64,000 nt of DNA from Bordetella genomosp. 9. GTDB lineage: Bacteria; Pseudomonadota; Gammaproteobacteria; Burkholderiales; Burkholderiaceae_B. The notes under the pieces are model-generated. The model was given only the letters and a program-made list of their open reading frames with translations. It was not told the origin of the DNA and searched no databases. This document shows positions 8,161 to 16,647 of this stretch, piece after piece. A program made the translations under genes and the position numbers. Positions within the stretch are counted from its first letter, which is position 1. Each line of letters starts with the position of its first letter. The stretch covers positions 434,001-498,000 of the forward strand of contig NZ_CP021109.1 of assembly GCF_002119725.1 (NCBI RefSeq), in the 5' to 3' direction.

Positions 8161-8200
8161 GGGTGTGGCCGGATCGACCCGCCAGAAGGCTCCCTGTCCC

Positions 8201-8221
8201 AGCTATCCCCTGGGGATAGCT
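8201..8221. repeat. ICE palindrome, copy 3
   Basis: AGCTATCCCCTGGGGATAGCT, again preceded by CTGTCCC, starting 8 bases past the stop codon of the replication gene at 8229. Together with copies 1 and 2 it marks gene ends in the leftward operon. Confidence 0.85.
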
Positions 8222-8228
8222 CGGCCGG

Positions 8229-9425
8229 TCACGGGTCGCGCAGGGCCGCCCGCAGCCGCGCCAGGTGGGCGCGCGCCACTTCGGGGGATACCGGCGGTGC
8301 CGATGGCGCCGGTGCCGGTGCGGGTGGACGGGAAGCAGGCGACACCGTGGCGCTGTCGCCCGCCCAGGCCTTGAACTCCCCACGGATCGCCTTCTGGATG
8401 ATGCCGAACAGGTAGCCAGCCGGGTTGCGCACCGTGCTGCCGCCACTGCGCGCCGCCCACTCGTCGAGCACCGCCTGGCGCTGCGCTTCGTCCACTTGCT
8501 GCAGGGCCACCAGCGCACCGGCCTGTTGCTCGTCCTTCAGGCGCAGGAAGCGCTCGGGTAGCCGCAGGTTCTGCAAGGCCCTCGCGCGCGGTACTGTACG
8601 TACTTCTTTATTTATACGATTCATACGTACTGTACGGTCCTCCTTCGGAATCCGAAGATGGCCGTCCTGCGCGGGTTCCAGCCCTGCTTCGGATTCCGAA
8701 GACGGGCGCACACCATTCCGAAGAAGGGCTTCCTGGCCTTCTTCGGATTCGTGGTCGGCACCCTCCTGTAGATAACCTGGCGTCGTCCAGCCATGCAGCG
8801 CCATGCGCTGCGCCAGCACCTGCAGGCGGGTCGGCAGCGTGCGGCCGCTGAGCAGCGGGTCTTCGGCAATCTCCTTGAGCGTGTTCATGCCCACGATCTG
8901 CACCGCCTTGGCGGCATGGGTCAGCGCCTGGCTGACCAGGCCGAGGTAGTCGGCATCGAGCTGCATCGCCTCGAAGGGCGACAGCGGTTCGTCGTGCAGC
9001 ACATAGAGGTTGCCTTGGATGCGGCCGGTCTTCGGGTCGCGCCGTCGTCGCACCAGGCTCAGCCAGCGCGTCAGCCGCAGCAGCGTCAGGGCGCGCGCCA
9101 CGGTCTCGTGCGATGCCTGCGCCGCGCAGGGCATCGAGGCCAGGTAGGGGCGCAATTGGTCGTAGGTGGGAAAGGCGGTCACGCCGTCGTCGCTGAGCTG
9201 CAGGCGGAACACCTGCCAGGCGTTGCGCTCCAGCGGCGTCAGGCGCCGGTCGAGGAACAGTCGGCGCGGCACGCTCTCATGGCGGTTGCCGCTGTAGAGG
9301 AAACCGTCCTGGTTCGGCGCCGTGCCCTGCGCCAGTTCCTTCGGCTCAAGGTGCCGCAGCGCCTCGTCGAACAACGCCGACAGCGCAACTGGGCCATCGC
9401 GCCGTGGTGCGCCGCACGTGGCCAT
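8229..9425 (-). CDS. STY4528-type pathogenicity-island replication protein
   Basis: A 398-residue protein from the ATG at 9425; the frame is open beyond it, but the upstream part only shadows the DUF2857 gene. It begins MATCGAPRRDGPVALSALFD. A winged-helix-like section follows (LTPLERNAWQVFRLQLSDDG ... PTYDQLRPYLASMP ... ASHETVARALTLLRLTRWLSLVR), as in plasmid replication initiators and the STY4528 family found in ICEs and Salmonella pathogenicity islands. The C-terminal 90 residues include NPAGYLFGIIQKAIRGEFKAW and a Pro/Ala-rich linker. It probably binds element DNA to start replication. Confidence 0.7.
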   Translation of the reverse strand: MATCGAPRRDGPVALSALFDEALRHLEPKELAQGTAPNQDGFLYSGNRHESVPRRLFLDRRLTPLERNAWQVFRLQLSDDGVTAFPTYDQLRPYLASMPCAAQASHETVARALTLLRLTRWLSLVRRRRDPKTGRIQGNLYVLHDEPLSPFEAMQLDADYLGLVSQALTHAAKAVQIVGMNTLKEIAEDPLLSGRTLPTRLQVLAQRMALHGWTTPGYLQEGADHESEEGQEALLRNGVRPSSESEAGLEPAQDGHLRIPKEDRTVRMNRINKEVRTVPRARALQNLRLPERFLRLKDEQQAGALVALQQVDEAQRQAVLDEWAARSGGSTVRNPAGYLFGIIQKAIRGEFKAWAGDSATVSPASRPPAPAPAPSAPPVSPEVARAHLARLRAALRDP

Positions 9426-9427
9426 GG

Positions 9428-9988
9428 CTACACCAGCCCCTGGTCGATCCAGTTCCGTATCGCCGACCAGATCACCGACATGGGCAGAGTCATGGCCTCG
9501 GCCAGGTCCATGGTCAGCGCCAGCATCGCCATGTCGTCGGTCAAGGCGATATGGCGCTCGGCGACGCCGGCCTTCCAGCGTTCCCACAAGGCCACGTCCT
9601 GCGCCTCGTCGAGCACCGGATGCCGGCCCTTGCGCTTGGGCAGCCCGAGGATGTCGCGGCGCAGCGCCACTTCCTGATGGGTGAGACCGTAGAACTTGCT
9701 GACCATCTCCGTGCTCGCCCCCAGGCGCAGCATGCGGTCCACCGTGGCGATCTCCCGCTCCACGTCGTGCACCTGGCTAAGCAGCCGCTTCAACACTTCC
9801 CGGTTCACCGACACCGAACACCACGACACCGTGGCATTCACCAGCATGCTCACGAGTTCGGGGTGCTTCAGCGCATCCAGTTCCTCCTCGCCGAAGCCCA
9901 TGGCCTTGCAGCGGCGCAACTGGCCGTTGCGCAGGTCATGCAGGGCCTGGGCGATCACGGCCTGGTTGAGCGGGTGCGGTGCCGACAT
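9428..9988 (-). CDS. DUF2857 family ICE protein
   Basis: A 186-residue protein, start MSAPHPLNQAVIAQALHDLR. The central part contains a helix-turn-helix-like stretch (GASTEMVSKFYGLTHQEVAL), suggesting DNA binding. DUF2857 genes sit between parB and the replication gene in clc/PFGI-1 ICEs, and in ICEclc some relatives are regulators (FlhDC-like); that role is inference here. Its stop is just 2 bases from the downstream start. Confidence 0.72.
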   Translation of the reverse strand: MSAPHPLNQAVIAQALHDLRNGQLRRCKAMGFGEEELDALKHPELVSMLVNATVSWCSVSVNREVLKRLLSQVHDVEREIATVDRMLRLGASTEMVSKFYGLTHQEVALRRDILGLPKRKGRHPVLDEAQDVALWERWKAGVAERHIALTDDMAMLALTMDLAEAMTLPMSVIWSAIRNWIDQGLV

Positions 9989-10005
9989 ACGGGAGCCTCC
10001 TGCGC

Positions 10006-11664
10006 TCAGGAATCCTGGCTCGCTACGCCGGCTTCCAGATCCAGCAGCCGGCGCGCGAGGCGCAGGAGACGGAACAGCTTCACCAGCGCAGCATCGCTCA
10101 GCCGTGTGGCCGAGCCGCCGTGGCCATGCAGCAGCGCCGCCAGTTCGTCGGCCAGCAGTGCGCGGTCCAAGCCGTTCGCGGCGGGTGGCACCGAACTCAG
10201 CGCATCCAGCAGGGTCAGCACCGCCCTTGCGAATGCTGGCAGCGCCTTCGCGTGGCCCACGGCCGGCGCCGCGCAGACGAAGCCGATGCCACCGAGGCTG
10301 GCCTCGATGTGGTCGGCGACGGCCGCTTCCTCGGCGATCTCGCGCGCGAACTGCGCAATGTGCACGCGCAGGCGATCCGGCACGTCCAGCCCCGGCTCGA
10401 TGTACCAGACGTCCGAGATGGGAAAGAGCCCCCCGGCCTGCACGGGGATCGCACGCAGCGCGTCGGCCTCGAAGTCGGGCAGCTTGTCGCCGAACTGATC
10501 CGCGACCATCCGTTGGATGGATTGCAGGCGCTCGGTGGTCGGCGCCGGTGTCACGATGTGCCCTTGCAGGCGCTCGTCGCGTGGTCCGCGCTGGTCCTCT
10601 GGCGCTTCGGGCGATGCAGGCGGTGTCGCTGCTGACACCGCATGCGAGACCGGCGTGGTGTCGCGCGGTACGGACGACACGGGTAGCTGCTGAGGTGCGG
10701 AGACCGGTGCGGAAGGAGCAGCAGGCACGACAGACGCCGCCGAAGGCATCGGCGCCGCCGGTTCGCTGGTCAGCGCACGCTGGCGGCTTTCGCTGTCGTT
10801 GATCTCCAGCGCCAGCGTGTCGTAGTCCGCCTCCAGCAGTTCGGCCATCTGGCCCACCAGTTCGTCCTGCACCCGCTGCGGCGAGAAGTCATCCGGCTGC
10901 GTGTCGAACTGCGCCAGCACGTCCTGAAACAAGGTGGCGAAGTCCACGGCCACGGTGCGGCCCAGCGCACGCCGCTCCCAGGTGCGCTCGCACGCCTTGC
11001 GCAGTACCGCGAGCCGGTCCACCTGATGTCGTCCCAGGCCGCCGTAGAGCAGGTTCGGTATCGCCGGCAGCAGATAGCGCACCGCATCGTTCATGCGGCT
11101 GATGTGTGACTGTGGCACCGGATAGCCGTCGGCCGTCAGCCGCCGTGCGAGTTCGCTCTGTGACAGCGCCTGGCCGCTTTCCTGCTCGTAGAACTCGCGC
11201 GCCTTCTCGATGCCCAGGGCGCGCTCGATGAAGGTCAGCCCACCGCGCAGTTCGTTCTCGGCCAGGTGCCCGGTCAACGCCACGATTTCGCCGCGCGCCG
11301 GCCACGGGCGGAACAGGCACGCGATCCGGAAGAAGCGGTCTTCCTTGGTTTCGCTCCACAGTTCGCGCAGGATGGCGAGCCGCGTATTGCCGCCGTTCCT
11401 GATGATGTAGTGCGCCTCGCCCGGCCGGCGGGTGATCGCGGGCGGGGCGTCCAGCCCGCGCTCGCGGATCGAGGCCTTGATTTCCTCGTAGGCCGGGTTG
11501 CGCGTCACGCGTGGGTCGTGTTCATAGGGGCGCAGCTCGTCCAGCGTCACCACCATCGGCGTGTCGGCGATGGGGTCGCTCAAGATCGCTGCCGACGGGC
11601 CGCTGCGGTCGAAGCCCTTGGTCAGCAGCTTGGCGGCCATGTCCTGAGGCGTCGGCTCAGCCAT
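10006..11664 (-). CDS. parB: ICE ParB-family protein
   Basis: A 552-residue ParB/Spo0J-like protein. The N-terminal ParB/sulfiredoxin-like domain includes VVTLDELRPYEHDPR and the IRNGGNTRLAILRELW box (the GxxR CTP-binding region of ParB). A KorB-like HTH region follows (SQSELARRLTADGYPVPQSH, then ISRMNDAVRYLLPAIPNLLY). Residues 300-390 are Pro/Ala-rich linker. It is longer than chromosomal ParB, as usual for the PFGI-1 class. With ParA it would help keep the excised or integrated element. The start overlaps the HicA-like gene by 8 bases. Confidence 0.9.
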   Translation of the reverse strand: MAEPTPQDMAAKLLTKGFDRSGPSAAILSDPIADTPMVVTLDELRPYEHDPRVTRNPAYEEIKASIRERGLDAPPAITRRPGEAHYIIRNGGNTRLAILRELWSETKEDRFFRIACLFRPWPARGEIVALTGHLAENELRGGLTFIERALGIEKAREFYEQESGQALSQSELARRLTADGYPVPQSHISRMNDAVRYLLPAIPNLLYGGLGRHQVDRLAVLRKACERTWERRALGRTVAVDFATLFQDVLAQFDTQPDDFSPQRVQDELVGQMAELLEADYDTLALEINDSESRQRALTSEPAAPMPSAASVVPAAPSAPVSAPQQLPVSSVPRDTTPVSHAVSAATPPASPEAPEDQRGPRDERLQGHIVTPAPTTERLQSIQRMVADQFGDKLPDFEADALRAIPVQAGGLFPISDVWYIEPGLDVPDRLRVHIAQFAREIAEEAAVADHIEASLGGIGFVCAAPAVGHAKALPAFARAVLTLLDALSSVPPAANGLDRALLADELAALLHGHGGSATRLSDAALVKLFRLLRLARRLLDLEAGVASQDS

Positions 11665-11905
11665 CGCTGCTCTCCCGAGATGCCGCTGGTGCCTGACGAT
11701 CGGCGCGGCGAAGCTGCGCGCGAGCGTTGCGGCTCGCGCGGTGATCGCTCGCGGTCGAGCTGGTGTAGATCGCGGCGCAGCCGGGCTTGGTGAACACCAG
11801 GTGCCCGCCGCGCGTGCGTTTTACGTGCCAGCCTTCGCCCAGCGCGAACTCGATCAGGGTACGCAGCCGCGCATGGCCGCGCGCCAGTTCATGCGCGTTC
11901 GCCAT
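11657..11905 (-). CDS. HicA-like small protein without HicB
   Basis: An 82-residue protein from MANAHELARGHARLRTLIEF. The core GEGWHVKRTRGGHLVFTKPG has the pattern of the HicA double-stranded-RNA-binding fold: helix, 'GW', strand, then a GGH in the place of HicA's catalytic GSH. No HicB antitoxin gene is adjacent, since parA lies upstream and parB downstream, both overlapping it. It may be a domesticated HicA-fold protein serving the par operon. Function unproven. Confidence 0.6.
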   Translation of the reverse strand: MANAHELARGHARLRTLIEFALGEGWHVKRTRGGHLVFTKPGCAAIYTSSTASDHRASRNARAQLRRADRQAPAASRESSDG

Positions 11906-12755
11906 GACTGGCTCCCGCTGCGTGACCTCTGCCGGTAACGCACGCAAAGCGTTCCCGCCAGGCCGGGAACAGTTCTCCCGCCAGCGCACGCATCGTCTCC
12001 AATGCCGCAGGCGCGTTGCGGCCTACTGGTTGCCGATACTCGACGCGATGCACTGGCAGCCCCCGTGTTGCGGCACGTGGGTAGGCTTCGATGGCCGGGA
12101 CGTCGGTGTTCAGGACCTGTATGCCAGCGTGCGCCTGGAACACTTGTCGCAGGGCCTGCTGGATCAGTCGGGCGTTCGACGAAACCGGATGCACACGGTT
12201 GATGAGCAAGCGCAGCGGTGGCGGCTCGATGCCGAGGTGCCGATACGGAGCGATGTCCTCGATCAGTTGCAGCGTGCCGCGCCTCAGCTCACGCGCCGCC
12301 AGGATTTCCGGCGTCACAGGTGACAGCGCCAGACTGGAGGCCAGTACCGCCATCTCCAGCAGCACACTGCGCGCTCCCTGGGTATCGATCAGCAGCAGGT
12401 CGTAGTGCGGCGCCAGCGCGGGGAGCAGGTGACGCAGGCGCAGCCGGCCGTCGGGTGCGTGCAGCAGCAGTGTGTTCAGTTCGCCGCGGTGGTCATTCGA
12501 CACCACTAGGTCGAGACCCGCCACAGCGGTCTGCGAAGCCAATTGCTCGATACGCTGCTCGTTGAAGGCCAGCATCTCGTAGATGCCGGCAGGCGCATGC
12601 GTGCCGAGCGTGAAGTAGCTCGACAAGGTGGGCTGTACGTCCAGGTCCAGCAGCAGCACGCGCAGCCCTGCATCGGCGATGAAGCCGCCCAGGTTCGCTG
12701 CGGTGGTCGTCTTGCCGACGCCACCCTTGGTCGAGATGATGGATACCACCTGCAT
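11889..12755 (-). CDS. parA: ParA-family partition ATPase of the ICE
   Basis: A 288-residue MinD/ParA ATPase. The deviant Walker A box KGGVGKTT is at 10-17 (start MQVVSIISTKGGVGKTTTAA). Walker A' is in VLLLDLDVQPTLSSYF and Walker B in LLLIDTQGARS. ParA uses ATP-driven dimerisation on DNA to partition or stabilise the element with ParB. The frame is open upstream to 13274, but the ATG at 12755 begins exactly at the conserved N-terminus and has CACGAGGAG upstream. Its 3' end overlaps the HicA-like gene. Confidence 0.93.
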   Translation of the reverse strand: MQVVSIISTKGGVGKTTTAANLGGFIADAGLRVLLLDLDVQPTLSSYFTLGTHAPAGIYEMLAFNEQRIEQLASQTAVAGLDLVVSNDHRGELNTLLLHAPDGRLRLRHLLPALAPHYDLLLIDTQGARSVLLEMAVLASSLALSPVTPEILAARELRRGTLQLIEDIAPYRHLGIEPPPLRLLINRVHPVSSNARLIQQALRQVFQAHAGIQVLNTDVPAIEAYPRAATRGLPVHRVEYRQPVGRNAPAALETMRALAGELFPAWRERFACVTGRGHAAGASHGERA

Positions 12756-12796
12756 GGCGCGACTCCTCGTGGAAGGGATTCCGACGGAGCGCGGGC

Positions 12797-13024
12797 TCAC
12801 GCCCGTTCCCTGAGTCGATCGGTGATCCACTGATCGATCTCCACCGAATCCCAGCCGATGGCGCGTACCCCGAGGCGCAGGGGCTTGGGAAACTTGCCCT
12901 CCTTGATCAGGTTGTAGATGTGGGCGCGCTTGAAGCCGGTCTTGGCCTCGACTTCCGCGCGGCGCAGGATGCGGTGTTCGTTCGGCGTCGCGGTGGCGAT
13001 GGTCTGGGCAGTCACGAGGGGCAC
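12797..13024 (-). CDS. alpA: AlpA-family transcriptional regulator
   Basis: A 75-residue MerR-like winged-helix protein. The motif ILRRAEVEAKTGFKRAHIYN, followed by LIKEGKFPKPLRLGVRAIGW and EIDQWITDRL, is the classic AlpA/excisionase-like pattern. In clc-family ICEs the alpA promoter heads the transfer-control region next to parA. It probably activates backbone or excision genes. AAGGAGTGCCCCTC precedes the ATG. It lies 41 bases ahead of parA, probably in one operon. Confidence 0.9.
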   Translation of the reverse strand: MPLVTAQTIATATPNEHRILRRAEVEAKTGFKRAHIYNLIKEGKFPKPLRLGVRAIGWDSVEIDQWITDRLRERA

Positions 13025-13125
13025 TCCTTGGCGCTGTGTAGCGGCGGTGATGGACGTGCCCCGTATTCAATAGCGCGGTTCCCGCGCAGTCACCGCAAGT
13101 GCAGGCTCGGCGTCTGCACTTGCAG

Positions 13126-13887
13126 TCAGCGGTCCTGGGTGGCGAGATGACGCCTGGCTGCCGAAAACTTCGCCCACAGCGTTCGCTCGCTGATCCCGGA
13201 CTTGTCGCCGTAATGGGCAACCAGCGCACTGATGACCGATTCCAGCGTCTCGAAGGACGAATAGGGAACGCCATTGGGCGACTTGCCCAGCAGCAGGGTC
13301 AGAAGACCGCCAACGATGTTCAAGTAGGTGGACTCACTGCGGGCGCCCGGCACCCCGGAACGCTTCTCGCGCTCCGTGCGCGCCTGGTGCTCCTGGCTGA
13401 GCGTCTGGAACTGGGCATAGAGCGCATCCCAGGCTTGCACCCTGTCGGCAAGCTGGAGCTTCAATGCCTCGCGATCCATGACCAGTGCCTGCACAGCATC
13501 GACACTGACGGCCGGATGCAGGTGACGCTCGAAGGCATCGAACAGGAAGGCCGGTCGCTGGTCGGGATAGAAGCGGATCATCCAGGCCTTCAGATCGACA
13601 TGTCGGATCGTGAGGCTGGGGTCATCGAGCAAGGCGGGGTCGTTGCTCGTGATGCCGTCCTTGCCGTAGGGAAGGTCGAGATGCACCAGTGCGTCGTAGA
13701 TCCGTTCCGCGTTCAGGCGAAGCTGTGGCCAGCGTGCCAGTTCGGGGTGCTCCGGCAAGCGGTTCATCCCCTTGGCGACATCGAGGATGCGACGCTCGAA
13801 ACGCGACAGCCCTGCCCACTGGATGGCCGCCTCGATCGGACGGTAGAAGACCTTGGCGTGGGCGCCGGAAGAAGATGACTTGCGCAT
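13126..13887 (-). CDS. Conserved ICE protein upstream of alpA (253 aa)
   Basis: Begins MRKSSSSGAHAKVFYRPIEA. A central helical, probably coiled-coil part (residues about 135-175, rich in Gln/Glu/Arg) is followed by a C-terminal block, STYLNIVGGLLTLLLGKSPN then ISERTLWAKFSAARRHL, that looks like a small DNA-binding or oligomerisation domain. It is the first gene of the leftward ICE operon. Relatives accompany alpA in clc/PFGI-1 elements. Function unknown; a regulatory role is inferred from position. Confidence 0.6.
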   Translation of the reverse strand: MRKSSSSGAHAKVFYRPIEAAIQWAGLSRFERRILDVAKGMNRLPEHPELARWPQLRLNAERIYDALVHLDLPYGKDGITSNDPALLDDPSLTIRHVDLKAWMIRFYPDQRPAFLFDAFERHLHPAVSVDAVQALVMDREALKLQLADRVQAWDALYAQFQTLSQEHQARTEREKRSGVPGARSESTYLNIVGGLLTLLLGKSPNGVPYSSFETLESVISALVAHYGDKSGISERTLWAKFSAARRHLATQDR

Positions 13888-14556
13888 GACTGCTCCCTGG
13901 TAACCGGATTCAGGACATCTGCTTCCCTCGTTGATTGGAATCGCTGCCGGGACGCGCCTTCACGGCGCGAGACGGTGGCGGCTTGGCTTGTGGGAAAGGC
14001 CAGGATGACGGATGTTCGGCAGAGCAGCCGCTCTGTCGATATGGCGCTTGTCCACCAGCACCGAGCCTCTGCGTGGCGGTATGCTTCAAGCGGTTGACTG
14101 CACATGGCAGGATGGCTCGATACCGAGGTTTTGCTACAGACGCCATCGCGGCGAAAGACGGATTCGGTCTTCTCGCGTTCGAGCCAGGGCGTTACCGGCG
14201 TGCAAGACAGCGACGGTCCATCAGCAGACGCAGTGCGGGCGGAAACAGGTGTGGCGATGCCGCCTCGACGGGGTGCAACCAGGTTTCGGGCAAGACCCGA
14301 GGGGTCTGCCTACAGATCGACAAAGCATGACAGTCCGGTTCCGCACTCATGGGAAGGAGCGATTGGGTGGTTCCGACGACAGGACTAGCGATGACGAGGG
14401 GATTGCCTGTCGGGTCTCATTGGGCATTGGTGGCCTGATCGTCGTGCAAGATCAGGACAGCACGATGGCGTAGCGCGGTCCCCAGAACTGCAAGCAGGGT
14501 AACGGACCGAGAGCAGCCAGCCTTTTCATGGCCTACTGATTCCAAGCTTGGGCTTG
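13888..14556. other. Gene-free ICE stretch before the cargo
   Basis: About 670 bases between the divergent backbone operon (leftward) and the cargo (rightward). The open frames here lack ribosome sites and recognisable products. It must contain the promoter of the leftward operon. I see no IS ends or RNA gene. It may be an eroded gene or a long control region. Confidence 0.45.
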
Positions 14557-14600
14557 TTGACCAGACCATACTTATGCATTCAAATTTGAATGCTTATTGC
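14557..14600 (+). promoter_or_regulatory. AT-rich promoter with an 18-bp palindromic operator
   Basis: GCATTCAAATTTGAATGC (14576-14593) is a perfect 18-bp palindrome, 38 bases before the XRE gene and in an AT-rich island unlike its surroundings. TTGACC at 14557-14562 is a good -35 box, and the -10 would overlap the palindrome. This is what an XRE/HipB autoregulatory operator looks like. Confidence 0.65.
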
Positions 14601-14630
14601 TGAATTAAGTTCATATCTGAGGCTTAAGCT

Positions 14631-15050
14631 ATGTCCTCTTCCGGTCAGAAGCGCTCCGGTGCCCAGGTAGCCATGCCGCAGCCCGTCGCGCGTGCGCTGC
14701 ATCGCCTGGGGCAGGACATCTCGGCGGCACGGCGCATGCGCCGCCTGAGCCAGGAAGACCTTGCTCAGCGCATCGGCACGTCCCTGAGCACCGTCAGGCG
14801 CATGGAAGACGGCTATCCCGGCACCGCGCTGCACACCTTCCTGCGCGCGCTGCACATGCTGGGCCGGCTCGATGACCTGTCAAGGGCGATGACCCTGGAG
14901 AAGGACGCCCTTGGCATGGAACTGGTGCGGGAATCGTTGCCACAGCGGGTGCGCAGCGTTTCCCGCTGGCAAGGGCAGCCGGCTGGGCGAACTTCGGGAG
15001 CCGGCGATGGTGACGCGAGCGGGAGTGTCGACGTACTGGAAGGCTTTTGA
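14631..15050 (+). CDS. XRE/HipB-like transcriptional regulator
   Basis: A 139-residue protein. Its helix-turn-helix (residues about 27-75) reads DISAARRMRRLSQEDLAQRI, then GTSLSTVRRMEDGYPGTALH, typical of XRE/HipB regulators that accompany HipA kinases. No hipA follows: the next gene is TIGR04255-like. The last 30 residues are Gly/Ser-rich and unconserved-looking. It probably represses its own promoter through the palindrome at 14576-14593, and may also control the cargo operon beginning about 95 bases downstream. Confidence 0.8.
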   Translation: MSSSGQKRSGAQVAMPQPVARALHRLGQDISAARRMRRLSQEDLAQRIGTSLSTVRRMEDGYPGTALHTFLRALHMLGRLDDLSRAMTLEKDALGMELVRESLPQRVRSVSRWQGQPAGRTSGAGDGDASGSVDVLEGF

Positions 15051-15145
15051 CGGCGCCTTCTCCTTGGCTTGCGTCCCCCTGATCCAGCCGCATTGAGCAA
15101 GTCCCCTGGAATGGATGTCAACCATGGTGTAAACTGGCAACTGAA

Positions 15146-15973
15146 GTGTCAACCGAGAAGATGGAGCGGCCTGTGAGCGAACGAATGTCCAATGCGCCGG
15201 TGTACTACGCGCTGGCACAGGCGCATTTCAATCCGGTGGCGGCCATGGTCAAGTATGTCGACCAAATACAAGATCGACTGCGTCGTGAAGGGTACCCCTT
15301 GTTCGAGCCGCAGCAGGTCACTCACTTGGTCGTGTCCGGGCCAGGCCAGGCACAACAAGCCGAACCAAAGATCCAGCAAACGGTATCCTGGCTCCTGACC
15401 AGGAGCGATCGATCTGCGGGCTTTATCCTGTCCCCTTCGACAATCACGTTTCATACGACGCATTACGACACCCACAAGACATTCATTCCGGAATTACTGC
15501 GGGGGTTGGATGCCGTGCATGAAGCAGTCAGCCTTGACCATGTGGGTCGGCTTGGGTTGCGCTACCTGGATGCGGTGGTGCCGGCAGACGGGGAGTCCGT
15601 CGAACAGTACCTTGTCGGTGGCGTCCATGGGGTGGGATTCGACGCGGTTCGCCGGCACGCAATGAGCGAATCCGTATTCTCGACCGATGTTGGTCCACTC
15701 GTTCCCGGCGGAACCTTGGTTGCAAGGGTATACAGGGCAACGGCGCAGCTTGGTTTTCCTCCCGATATGTTGCCGAACGGGCTGGCACTGAATCCGCGTT
15801 TCGCCATGACCGCGCCACGCGAGCATGGTGTGCTCGATACCGACCATTTTTGCGAAGGTCGCATGCCTATCGACCTCGGCAAGCTCGAAGAACAACTGCG
15901 CTCGTTGCATGCCCCGATCAAGTCCGTGTTCAAGGCAACCATCACGGATCATGCGCGCCGGGCATGGGCGTAG
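15146..15973 (+). CDS. TIGR04255-like protein, first gene of the cargo operon
   Basis: Up to 275 residues. The start MSNAPVYYALAQAHFNPVAA, followed by YVDQIQDRLRREGYP, and the mid-part HVGRLGLRYLDAV match the TIGR04255 family, a sporadically distributed group with no assigned function that often travels on mobile DNA. The start is uncertain: GTG at 15146 (longest), ATG at 15161 or ATG at 15185; the conserved region begins after 15185. It lies 14 bases before the next gene. The open, less GC-rich codon use differs from the ICE backbone. It may be the sensor or effector of a mobile system, which is inference. Confidence 0.65.
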   Translation: MSTEKMERPVSERMSNAPVYYALAQAHFNPVAAMVKYVDQIQDRLRREGYPLFEPQQVTHLVVSGPGQAQQAEPKIQQTVSWLLTRSDRSAGFILSPSTITFHTTHYDTHKTFIPELLRGLDAVHEAVSLDHVGRLGLRYLDAVVPADGESVEQYLVGGVHGVGFDAVRRHAMSESVFSTDVGPLVPGGTLVARVYRATAQLGFPPDMLPNGLALNPRFAMTAPREHGVLDTDHFCEGRMPIDLGKLEEQLRSLHAPIKSVFKATITDHARRAWA

Positions 15974-15987
15974 CACTGGAGACCCGC

Positions 15988-16632
15988 ATGTACACCGAGA
16001 CGTTTCCAACAATCAGGACTTCGCCGTCGATCGTGCCCGTTCGGGTCGCGGCCACGGCCGCCTTCGCCCTGATGGGGATCACGCAGTTGGTTGGCGGTAC
16101 TGGCAGCGTGTTCGATGTGACCCGGGCGGGGGAATGGCGCAGGCTGGTGGAGGCGCGGACTCCCATTCACGTCGAAATCGAGGTGGATGGCGAGGAGGCA
16201 GCTCGTCCCGATCTGCGAAGCGCTTCGGAGCATCTGGCCAACATCCGTGAGGTGCTCAATCCAGCAATCGCCGATCTCGCCGGGACCTTTGGCGTTTCCC
16301 GGCAAGCGATCTACAAATGGCTGGGGGGAGAGTCGACGCCAGAAGCGGACAACTTCGCTCGGATACAGGCACTCAGCCAAGTGGCCGACGCCTTTCGCGA
16401 AGCAGGCGTCAAACGGGGGCCAATGATGCTGAAGATGAAGGCGTTTGACGGCAGGTCTCTCCTGGATCTCATCGCTGCAAACCAGACTGTCATGGAGCAT
16501 GTCCAAACGCTGATCTCAGAGGCTCAGGCCATGGATGCGGCATACGAAAGGTCGGGACTGGCCAAGAGCAAGGCCGCGCCAACGGATGATTGGCGTTCCG
16601 CTGCTTCCATTCCTGGCTATCCCGAGCAGTGA
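15988..16632 (+). CDS. HTH protein with hydrophobic N-terminus, second gene of the cargo operon
   Basis: A 214-residue protein from ATG 15988, chosen because GGAG lies 6 bases upstream; another ATG is at 15964. Residues 17-38 (PVRVAATAAFALMGITQLVG) are hydrophobic enough for a membrane or buried helix. A canonical XRE-type HTH is at about 91-125 (IADLAGTFGVSRQAIYKWLG). The C-terminal part is helical (MLKMKAFDGRSLLDLIAANQ). A DNA-binding domain behind a possible membrane segment is unusual. Tight spacing on both sides ties it to the TIGR04255 and SHDCD genes. It could be the regulator of the three-gene unit. Confidence 0.6.
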   Translation: MYTETFPTIRTSPSIVPVRVAATAAFALMGITQLVGGTGSVFDVTRAGEWRRLVEARTPIHVEIEVDGEEAARPDLRSASEHLANIREVLNPAIADLAGTFGVSRQAIYKWLGGESTPEADNFARIQALSQVADAFREAGVKRGPMMLKMKAFDGRSLLDLIAANQTVMEHVQTLISEAQAMDAAYERSGLAKSKAAPTDDWRSAASIPGYPEQ

Positions 16633-16647
16633 TTCGGGGATCGCGCG

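Noticed and set aside
14041..14475. Possible group II intron or transposon remnant before the XRE gene
   Set aside because: A few bases (GTCCGGTTCCGCACTCATG) looked intron-like, but no domain V hairpin, reverse-transcriptase frame or terminal repeats were found.
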